From: Bryobacterales bacterium
GTDB lineage: Bacteria; Acidobacteriota; Terriglobia; Bryobacterales; Bryobacteraceae
NCBI GenBank assembly: GCA_020851655.1
Contig: JADZCI010000246.1
Coordinates: 1 to 51,159 of the forward strand
DNA length: 51,159 bases
Reading direction: 5' to 3'
Below, in pieces: positions 44,844 through 51,159 of the stretch; position 1 is the first letter of the stretch; each line of letters starts with the position of its first letter. The position numbers were made by a program, and so were the translations under genes. The notes below the pieces were generated by a model. It was not told where the DNA came from. It searched no databases and saw only the letters and a program-made list of their open reading frames with translations.

Positions 44844-47609
44844 ATGGTATTGTGGCTGCGTCGGATGCGTTTCGAATGTCTCCTGCTGCTGGCGGCAAGT
44901 ATTCCGCTGCCCGCCGCTCCACACCGTCTTCACGTCTGCGGCGGCAACTCCAAGGACTACGTTGTAGGCGCCAAACTGCCATCGAGCGGCCTGTTCCGGC
45001 GCGATGCGGCCGGCTGGACCCAACTGGGCTTTAATCATCCTCAGATTACGGCGCTCGCCTGGGACCCGCGAAACAGCAACATCCTGTACGCCGCCGCGGG
45101 AAACGGCTGCCTGCGGTCGGCCGATGGCGGCCATAGCTGGCGCATCACCACCGGCTGGGATGTCACAGAGCCCAGGGATATCAGCCTCGATCCCAACCGT
45201 CCTGGCGTAATCTACCTGGCGCTGCCGGACGGCATCGCCGTGTCGAGAAATGAGGGCCGGAGCTGGTCACGCGCCGACACCGGGATCCGGCGCAAGTACA
45301 CAGAGACGATCGAGGTGGACCGCACCCGTTCCGGCCGGGTCCTGGCGGGGACGGAGCTTGGAATCTACCTGACCGAAGATGGCGGCGCGTCCTGGCGCGC
45401 GGTGTCGGACCGCGCGGCAATGACGCTCGATATTGAGCAGTCTCCTCACGATCCCAAACTCTGGATGGCCACGACGCAGCGCGCCGGAGCGTGGGTTTCC
45501 AGAGATGGCGGCGAGTCGTGGACGCGCCTGGAAGGGATCGGCGCATCGCAGACTCTTCAGAACGTCGCGTTTGACGCCAGCGACGCCCACAATGTCGCGA
45601 TCGGCGGGTGGGGCCCCGGCGTACTGCTTTCGATCGATGGAGGCCGGACCTGGCTGCCGCGCAACGCCGGCCTGCCCACAACCCGCGTGTGGCGCGTGGC
45701 ATTCGACCCGGATCATGCCGGACGGCTCTACGCGGTGGTGCACGAGGATCACATCTACCGCTCGGATGATTCCGGCCGGACGTGGGCGGCCGACGGTCTG
45801 GAAGGCTTCATCGCCACAGACCTGGAGTTCGTTCCCGAGCCCGCATCGCCCGCCGTCGCGCCCAAACTGGCCGCCATACCCGCCGTCCCAATCGTTCCGC
45901 GGGACCCCGGCGCGCTCCAGGGACGGGCCTTTGGCGACCGGGTCCGCCGCGTGATTACGGCTCACTCGATTCTCCAGCCGGGTGGTTTTACGACCATCGC
46001 CGCGCGCTTATGGCGGCGGCGCGACGCCGCCTGGTGTTCTCAAACACTCCTGCGCCTGCTGGAAGACCCAAGCGGCGACATGTTCTGGATGTTCCCGGCC
46101 ACCGCGGTTGCCTACCTGGACCGCGGCCAGTTGAGCCAGGAGGCCCGGACCGCGCTCCGCCGGGCATGGCGCACCTACATGCCGTATCGCGGCGACACCG
46201 AGAACCATTGGCTGCTCTACTATTCGTGCCTCTACCTGATGTCGCAACTGTACCCGAACCAGCCAGGCGAGACCTGGTACACGGGCAAGTCTTCGGAAGA
46301 AAATCTGCGCGAGGCTCGCGATTATCTTTATCACTGGATGGACTTGACGCTGGACAAGGGCCAGGGCGAGTACGACTGCACGCATTACATAGGCGTCTAC
46401 TTTCTGCCGCTGTCGTACCTGGCGGCGTGGTCCAACGATGCGGTCATGCGCGAAAAGGCCAGGATGATGATCGAGTTCATCATGGCGGACTTTGCCGCCG
46501 AGAGCCTCAATGGGATTTACGTGGGCGCGCACGCCCGGACCGACGACAAGCAGGTTCTCGAAAAGTGGAACGGCGTGTCGTCGGACTTCGCCTGGCTCTT
46601 GTTTGGCCAGGGCCGGCCTCTGCCCGGATTTGCATCCTACACGCTGTATTACAGCATCGCCGCCGCTTACGAACCTCCGGCAATCATCCAGCGCATCGCC
46701 ACCGGCCGGGCGGCGAACTACACGCACCGCGAGAAGAAACGAACCCGCCACCGCTGGCGTTTCTTCGACGAGCGCAACGGTCCGGTCTACAAGACCACTT
46801 ACATGGGACAAGGCTACGCGGTCAGCTCGGACCAAGGCGGCATTCTTCAGCCTATCCAGCAGCACTCCTGGGATGTGACGTGGGCGGCGCCCGATCCGCG
46901 CGGGGTTGAAAACACCTTGTTCGCAACCCATCCTTACTCATCGACGTTCGAACTGCAGACCTACTTCAACGCGCAAGTTGATTTCATTACCGAGGCGGTG
47001 GTGCGATCGAAGAAGACCTACGATTCACCGGATAAGTTTCTGGGCGGTTCGCCATACGAGCAGATTTTCCAGGACGAAGATACGATCGTGGCGTTGTACG
47101 ACATTCCGCCGGGCACCCGTTTCCCGCATATTCACGCGTTCTTCTCCAAGGACCTGTCGCGGCTGGAGGAGGACGCCTCGGGCTGGATCTTCGCACAGGG
47201 CGGCGAGGCTTTTCTCGCCTACTACCCGCTGGCGCGCTACGAGTGGCATAAGATGGCTGACGGCAGCCGCGAATTGTTCAGCCCCCACTTGAAGAACGGG
47301 TGCATCGTTCAGGCGGCCTCGGCGAAGGAATTCGAGAGCTTTGACGCCTTTAAGAAGGCGATTCTGGCGCTGCGGCTGAGCACTACGGTCGACCCGGTTC
47401 CCGCCGCGCAGTTCCGTTCGCTGCGGCGGCACGAGATCAAGTTCACCTATGGACAAGCGGTCCCTCGCGATGACTGGGAGATGTTCGCAGGCCCCTATGT
47501 GAACATGGCGCGCGGCAGCCGGGTCATGAAGCTGACACACGGGGGCGAGACGCGGACTCTCGACTTCCAGTCGTGGCGGATTGAGGATTCCGGCCCCGGC
47601 GGGCGGTAA
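44844..47609 (+). CDS. Secreted Asp-box propeller protein with unassigned C-terminal half
   Basis: 921 residues. After a hydrophobic signal (the ATG at 44865 would give a shorter one) comes a propeller of at least six Asp-box/BNR motifs: SADGGHSW, SRNEGRSW, TEDGGASW, SRDGGESW, SIDGGRTW and SDDSGRTW (residues 92-314), as in sialidases and sortilin-type proteins. The remaining ~560 residues are not recognised. The first part (370-600) is helical with YMPYRGDTENHWLLYYSCLYL, resembling an alpha/alpha toroid. The rest is beta-rich, with HSWDVTW and FPHIHAFFSKDLSR. This order, toroid then beta sheet, is that of polysaccharide lyases, which is only a suggestion. The catalytic role is unproved. Confidence 0.75.
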   Translation: MVLWLRRMRFECLLLLAASIPLPAAPHRLHVCGGNSKDYVVGAKLPSSGLFRRDAAGWTQLGFNHPQITALAWDPRNSNILYAAAGNGCLRSADGGHSWRITTGWDVTEPRDISLDPNRPGVIYLALPDGIAVSRNEGRSWSRADTGIRRKYTETIEVDRTRSGRVLAGTELGIYLTEDGGASWRAVSDRAAMTLDIEQSPHDPKLWMATTQRAGAWVSRDGGESWTRLEGIGASQTLQNVAFDASDAHNVAIGGWGPGVLLSIDGGRTWLPRNAGLPTTRVWRVAFDPDHAGRLYAVVHEDHIYRSDDSGRTWAADGLEGFIATDLEFVPEPASPAVAPKLAAIPAVPIVPRDPGALQGRAFGDRVRRVITAHSILQPGGFTTIAARLWRRRDAAWCSQTLLRLLEDPSGDMFWMFPATAVAYLDRGQLSQEARTALRRAWRTYMPYRGDTENHWLLYYSCLYLMSQLYPNQPGETWYTGKSSEENLREARDYLYHWMDLTLDKGQGEYDCTHYIGVYFLPLSYLAAWSNDAVMREKARMMIEFIMADFAAESLNGIYVGAHARTDDKQVLEKWNGVSSDFAWLLFGQGRPLPGFASYTLYYSIAAAYEPPAIIQRIATGRAANYTHREKKRTRHRWRFFDERNGPVYKTTYMGQGYAVSSDQGGILQPIQQHSWDVTWAAPDPRGVENTLFATHPYSSTFELQTYFNAQVDFITEAVVRSKKTYDSPDKFLGGSPYEQIFQDEDTIVALYDIPPGTRFPHIHAFFSKDLSRLEEDASGWIFAQGGEAFLAYYPLARYEWHKMADGSRELFSPHLKNGCIVQAASAKEFESFDAFKKAILALRLSTTVDPVPAAQFRSLRRHEIKFTYGQAVPRDDWEMFAGPYVNMARGSRVMKLTHGGETRTLDFQSWRIEDSGPGGR

Positions 47610-47635
47610 GGCGGGTGCGCCGCTTGGAATGACCT

Positions 47636-49057
47636 TCAGTGGCCACGCGTGACCGAGACGCCGTTCAGCGACTCGGCCTTAGAGAAGCGCGGCCAGTTGA
47701 ACCCGTAGAAGGCGACGAAGGCGAAGCAGACCATCGGCACGATGAATCCGCGCGACATGTCCCACTGGTCCGCCACCCAGCCCATCAACTTCGGCAGCAC
47801 CGCTCCGCCCATGATAGCCATCACGATGAACGCCGACGCTTTCTTGGCGCGGGCGCCGAGTCCAAAGATGCCCAGCGCGAAGATCGTCGGGAACATGATC
47901 GACATGAAGAAGTAGCTGAGAAACACGCACAGCACCGAGAGCCAGCCCAGCTTGAAGAAGACCAGCAGGGTCGCAACGACGTTGGCCGCGCCGTACAAGC
48001 CGAGGATCTTGTGCGCCGAAAAGACCTTCAACAAGGCGGCGCCGCTGAAGCGTCCAATGAGAAAGCAAACAAACCCGAGCGAGGCCAGATTGGAGGCGCC
48101 TTTGTTGCTGAACATGAGCACGCCGTCTTTGCTGGTTTCAAACCAGCCAAGCAGCCAGTCGCGCAGCGGACCCGCCGAGCCGGCCGCCCGCGTCATCGCC
48201 GCGTCCCAGGAAGCGGGAATCGGCGGCACGTCGGCCGTCATGTAGTTGATGAAGAAACTGAAGATGCCCGCCTGCGCCGCGACGTAAAAGAACTGCGCCG
48301 CCACCGCCAGCACAAAGTGAGGATGAGACCAGATCGAGTGCGACACTCCCGGCGCCGAATCATCCAGGTGATAATCATCCTCGGTCTTGATATCCGGGAT
48401 GTTCGAAAAGTAGAAGACGATGGCAAGGACGATGACCACTACCGCCACACCCACGTAGGGAATATAGAGCGTTTCGCTCCCGGTGCTGCGGCCCGCGGCG
48501 TCTTTTGAGTAGAAGTACATGCTTCCCACGATCGGTCCCAGGATCCAGCCGATGCCGTTGCAGGATTGCGCGAGGTTGATGCGTGTCGCGGCGAAGCGCT
48601 GGTCGCCAAGGACGGTGGTGTAGGGGTTGGCGATGGTTTCCAGGAACGTGAGCCCGGTGGCAATCGCGCAGACGCCGATCAGGAACGCGACAAATGCCGT
48701 GTTGGGAGTCACTCGCCCGTCGCGGACCATCGCGTTGATCTCGGTTGCGGGTATGAACCAGAACCCGCCCAGGGCCACAATCAGCAATCCGACCACGATT
48801 CCGCCCTTGTACCCGAGCTTACTGGCGAGCCACCCGGCTGGAATCGACATCAGAAAATACCCGAGGTAGTGCGCAAACTGCACCCACGCCGACTGTGCCT
48901 TGGTAAGCCCCAGTTCCTCCTGGAAATGCTTGTCCATCACGTCGATCATGCCGTTGCAGAATCCCCACAACAGGAACAGAGAACTGACCAGGATGAACGT
49001 GAAGACCAGGTTTCTGCCGTCAGCGGTGACAAAGAGCCCTCGACCATTTGAAGCCAT
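47636..49057 (-). CDS. FucP-type MFS sugar permease
   Basis: 473 residues with about 12 hydrophobic segments. The N-terminal region LFLLWGFCNGMIDVMDKHFQEELGLTKAQSAWVQFAHYLGYFLMSIPAGWLASKLGYKGGIVVGLLI is typical of the FHS (fucose-galactose-glucose:H+ symporter) family, including the WGFCNGMIDV helix and the loop GYKGG (shown by its conserved turns). It should import a neutral sugar, most likely fucose given the GH29 fucosidase about 4 kb away, but glucose or galactose are also family substrates. A long hydrophilic loop lies near the middle (SNIPDIKTEDDYHLDD). It is convergent with the Asp-box gene. Confidence 0.9.
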   Translation of the reverse strand: MASNGRGLFVTADGRNLVFTFILVSSLFLLWGFCNGMIDVMDKHFQEELGLTKAQSAWVQFAHYLGYFLMSIPAGWLASKLGYKGGIVVGLLIVALGGFWFIPATEINAMVRDGRVTPNTAFVAFLIGVCAIATGLTFLETIANPYTTVLGDQRFAATRINLAQSCNGIGWILGPIVGSMYFYSKDAAGRSTGSETLYIPYVGVAVVVIVLAIVFYFSNIPDIKTEDDYHLDDSAPGVSHSIWSHPHFVLAVAAQFFYVAAQAGIFSFFINYMTADVPPIPASWDAAMTRAAGSAGPLRDWLLGWFETSKDGVLMFSNKGASNLASLGFVCFLIGRFSGAALLKVFSAHKILGLYGAANVVATLLVFFKLGWLSVLCVFLSYFFMSIMFPTIFALGIFGLGARAKKASAFIVMAIMGGAVLPKLMGWVADQWDMSRGFIVPMVCFAFVAFYGFNWPRFSKAESLNGVSVTRGH

Positions 49058-49104
49058 AATGCGTGTGAGCCATGATTCTAACAGGATTGCTCCGCGGCCT
49101 TCGA

Positions 49105-49110
49105 TATAAT
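49105..49110 (+). promoter_or_regulatory. TATAAT -10 box for the ThuA gene
   Basis: A consensus TATAAT lies 16 bases before the ThuA-like ATG. No good -35 box is seen at 16-18 bases, so a short-leader or extended promoter is assumed. Confidence 0.3.
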
Positions 49111-49125
49111 CACCCTGGCTGAACT

Positions 49126-50532
49126 ATGCAACTCAAGAGATCATCCCTATCCTCCGTTTCGACCGGCGCGGCGCTCGCGCTGATCTTTTTCGCAGGGGCG
49201 GCGGCGGTGGCGCTCCTGGCGCAACAGGCCGCGCCGCCCAACTTCCTCAACACGACGGACGCCAACAAGGATGGCTCGATCACACGCGACGAGCTGCGTG
49301 GAGCCATGGCGAAGTGGGTGCCAGCGGGCGGGTCCGCCACACTGGAGCAGCTCGAGGCCAGCCTCGACAAGGCGTTCCCGGAATCGATGGTCATGTCGCT
49401 GTTCTCGCGGCCCGGACCGCAAAATCAGACGCCGAAACCGGAAGACGTCACGCCGATGATGGCCGCCTTGCCCGCGCAGGCGCCCGCGAAGCCGAAGAAG
49501 CCGCGCAAAGTTCTGGTGCTGTCCAAAGCCGCTGGATTTGTGCACAGTTGCATTCCGCTGGCGGGCAAAACGGTGGAGGAGTTAGGGAACAAGACGGGCG
49601 CCTGGAGCACCACGATCTCATACGATCCGGCGGTCATCACCGCGGCGAACCTGAGGCAATACGACGCGCTGTTTCTGAACAACACCACCGGAGCGTTTCT
49701 GGACGATGCCGACCCGGCGGTGACAAACGCCCGCAAGGCCGCCATGCTCGAGTTCGTGCGATCGGGCAAAGGACTGGCGGGCATCCATGCGGCCAGCGAT
49801 TCCTATCATGAGACGGCGCGGACGGGTGGCGCCTCCGGCCCCGCCGTCATGTTTGGGGAACGGATTCTTTCCGGCGCCGACAAGGATTCCGACAAGAAGG
49901 TCAGCACGGAAGAGATGGGCGCGTTAAGTGACGCCTGGTTCGACCGTCTCGATACGGCCAAGGCGGGCAAAGTGAGCGTGGCCGACTTCAAGGCGCGCCT
50001 GGCGGGGGTGATGTTCAGCACTGGAGGCGCGCGCCGCGGTCCGCCGCAACCTCCTCCCGCACGGGCCGGCCGCGACAATCAAACCGGCACCTGGCCCGAG
50101 TTCAATCACATGATCGGCGCCTACTTCAAATGGCACTGGTTTGATCCAACCCATATCGTCTATAAGATTGACGACCCGGCCAGCCCGCTGACCGCCATGT
50201 TCCGCGGGATCCAGTTTGAAATCGACGATGAAACTTACACGTTCAGCGTCAATAGTTGGTCGCGCGAGAACGTACACGTTCTTACCAGCGTCGATTACTC
50301 GAAAATGAGTGAGGCCGACAAGCTTAAGGAAGACTATCCACGCGAAGACCATGACTATGGCCTGAGTTGGATCCGCCGCGAAGGGAAAGGACGCGTCTTC
50401 TACGAGGCGCACGGCCACAACGAGCGGGTCTATGCCATCAAGCCGATGCTCGAACACCTGACCGCGGGAATCCAATACGCCTTGGGTGACCTGAAAGCCG
50501 ACGACTCACCGAGCGTGAAGCCGAAGAAGTAG
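49126..50532 (+). CDS. ThuA-like protein with EF-hand calcium motifs
   Basis: 468 residues with an N-terminal signal or anchor segment (LALIFFAGAAAVALLAQQ). An EF-hand loop follows at once (D45 to E56, DANKDGSITRDE). A ThuA-type glutamine-amidotransferase-like domain starts at RKVLVLSKAAGFVHSCI and continues through YDALFLNNTTGAFL and GLAGIHAASDSYHET. It is then interrupted at about 245-315 by a second EF-hand (D252-E263), a degenerate third (from D276) and a proline-rich spacer, and resumes with WPEFNHMIGAYFKWHWFDP and GRVFYEAHGHNERVY. ThuA proteins are linked to trehalose or other sugar use. Calcium may steady the insert. The reaction is unproved. Confidence 0.85.
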   Translation: MQLKRSSLSSVSTGAALALIFFAGAAAVALLAQQAAPPNFLNTTDANKDGSITRDELRGAMAKWVPAGGSATLEQLEASLDKAFPESMVMSLFSRPGPQNQTPKPEDVTPMMAALPAQAPAKPKKPRKVLVLSKAAGFVHSCIPLAGKTVEELGNKTGAWSTTISYDPAVITAANLRQYDALFLNNTTGAFLDDADPAVTNARKAAMLEFVRSGKGLAGIHAASDSYHETARTGGASGPAVMFGERILSGADKDSDKKVSTEEMGALSDAWFDRLDTAKAGKVSVADFKARLAGVMFSTGGARRGPPQPPPARAGRDNQTGTWPEFNHMIGAYFKWHWFDPTHIVYKIDDPASPLTAMFRGIQFEIDDETYTFSVNSWSRENVHVLTSVDYSKMSEADKLKEDYPREDHDYGLSWIRREGKGRVFYEAHGHNERVYAIKPMLEHLTAGIQYALGDLKADDSPSVKPKK

Positions 50533-50620
50533 CGGGACGTTTGCCTGGCGCCGGGCGATCTTACTCGGTGGATCTATGCGAATTACTGACGCAAGGTGTA
50601 GCAGAGAATCTTGACTGTAG

Positions 50621-50626
50621 TATAAT
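50621..50626 (+). promoter_or_regulatory. TATAAT -10 box upstream of the last gene
   Basis: A consensus TATAAT precedes an ~75-base leader with a CGCTG/CAGCG hairpin (50640-50653) and a GAGGAGG ribosome site. The TTGACT just before it is only four bases away and cannot be its -35 box. Confidence 0.35.
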
Positions 50627-50704
50627 GCTTCGGCACGGACGCTGGTTCCAGCGGGCCGCGAGCCATGACCGGCAATGACCGGCTGGTCAGGGCGAGGAGG
50701 CAAG

Positions 50705-51159
50705 ATGAAAGCCAGGCGTCTTCAGGGCATCGGCTTAGCCGTGCTCTCGTTTCTTGGGTTCGAAGGTGTTTCCCTTGCGGGAGCTGTGACCATCGTACCT
50801 CCGGGGTTGAACCCGGGGGATCATTACCGGCTCGTATTTGTCACCTCCACGGCGCGAGACGCCACAGACTGGTGGGACATTACGCGCTACGACGACTTCG
50901 TAAACAGCGCCGCCAATGCGCCAGGATCGCTGTTGGCGGCTTACGGCTTGACCTGGAAAGTGGTCGGCTCGACCTATTACGACAGTGCGCGAGACCACAT
51001 CGGCGCTTTCGGGGCCGTGCCGGTGTTCCGGTTGGACGGCGTCCAAGTCGCCAGCGGCGAGGCGGACTTTTGGGATGGGACGCTGCAGGCCGCCATATCG
51101 ATTGACGAGCACGGCAACAGCGCTCCCCGCTTCCAGTTCGTGTGGACGGGAACCAGAGA
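50705..51159 (+). CDS. Secreted protein, start only (PEP-CTERM-like group), cut by window end
   Basis: The ATG at 50705 has a strong GAGGAGG ribosome site and the frame is open to the window end, giving 151 residues without a stop. A signal peptide (MKARRLQGIGLAVLSFLGFEG...A) is followed by PPGLNPGDHYRLVFVTSTARDAT, YDDFVNSAANAPGSLLAAYGLTWKVVGSTYYDSARDHIGA. This opening pattern (YRLVFVTS..RDAT, then LAAYG.TWK..GST) is one I associate with secreted proteins that end in a PEP-CTERM sorting signal, but that C-terminus is not in view. The function is unknown, possibly exopolysaccharide-associated. Confidence is for the gene, less for the group. Confidence 0.8.
   Translation, partial: MKARRLQGIGLAVLSFLGFEGVSLAGAVTIVPPGLNPGDHYRLVFVTSTARDATDWWDITRYDDFVNSAANAPGSLLAAYGLTWKVVGSTYYDSARDHIGAFGAVPVFRLDGVQVASGEADFWDGTLQAAISIDEHGNSAPRFQFVWTGTR

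Noticed and set aside
50611..50616. TTGACT as -35 box
   Set aside because: Only four bases from the TATAAT, too close for a sigma-70 promoter.
50666..50690. Short direct repeat ATGACCGGC before the last gene
   Set aside because: Two copies only, nine bases each; no sign of a wider repeat array or riboswitch consensus.
1..51159. tRNA genes, CRISPR arrays, insertion sequences, prophage
   Set aside because: No tRNA T-arm pattern, no regularly spaced repeats, no transposase or integrase was seen in the gaps or frames.

Overview
The window reads as a chromosomal segment of an acidobacterium, most likely of the Solibacter/Bryobacter type (class Terriglobia). This is an inference from content. The DNA is GC-rich and densely coded. 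It carries a Ser/Thr kinase with a WD40-like (PD40) propeller tail, a PSD1-type cytochrome paired with a DUF1501 protein, many short Tat-type signals of the form RRxxFL, ThuA and Gfo/Idh/MocA enzymes, a GH38-like and a GH29 enzyme, and a start of the kind seen in PEP-CTERM proteins. No phage, insertion sequence, CRISPR array or tRNA was recognised.

Layout. 1-3.4 kb: the 3' part of an enolase gene, then a convergent receptor-like Ser/Thr kinase. 3.4-6.2 kb: the conserved housekeeping block ffs (SRP RNA) - dnaX - ybaB - recR. 6.2-7.1 kb: a TylF-like methyltransferase gene. 7.1-7.6 kb: a peroxiredoxin gene in which an in-frame UGA stands exactly at the peroxidatic cysteine position and is followed by a hairpin with the geometry of a bacterial SECIS; I read it as a selenoprotein. 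7.8-12.9 kb: a chemosensory operon cheA-cheR-cheD-cheY-cheX-cheB without a separate cheW or receptor. 13-18.5 kb: a GNAT acetyltransferase, a secreted HExxHxxGxxH metalloprotease preceded by a highly ordered 86-nt potential RNA structure, and a MalT-like LuxR regulator transcribed away from it. 18.5-22.6 kb: a minus-strand set (MscS channel, small unknown protein, glycosyltransferase), a secreted TIM-barrel isomerase-like protein and lspA. 22.6-28.8 kb: a TPR protein with a decayed trypsin-like part, a YjhG/YagF-type sugar-acid dehydratase, a Gfo/Idh/MocA oxidoreductase, coaD and an aspartate-type aminotransferase. 28.8-38.4 kb: an SH3-like lipoprotein, the PSD1/DUF1501 pair, a GH38-like protein and a UroD-family protein. 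38.4-41.3 kb: proS and a class V aminotransferase gene that overlaps it. 41.3-49.1 kb: a propeller-GH29 fucosidase fusion, a short hybrid histidine kinase, an Asp-box propeller protein with an unassigned C-terminal half, and a FucP-type sugar permease. 49.1-51.2 kb: a ThuA-like protein with EF-hands and the start of a secreted protein cut by the window end.

How the genes work together. Housekeeping functions (replication and repair, CoA synthesis, tRNA charging, lipoprotein processing) are interspersed with an extracellular carbohydrate theme: fucosidase, GH38-like enzyme, FucP permease, YjhG-type dehydratase, secreted oxidoreductase and isomerase, and ThuA. This would suit a soil or litter heterotroph. 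Signalling capacity is high (STPK, chemosensory operon, hybrid kinase, MalT-like regulator). The two observations most worth following are the UGA-containing peroxiredoxin with its candidate SECIS and the multi-helix element upstream of the metalloprotease.
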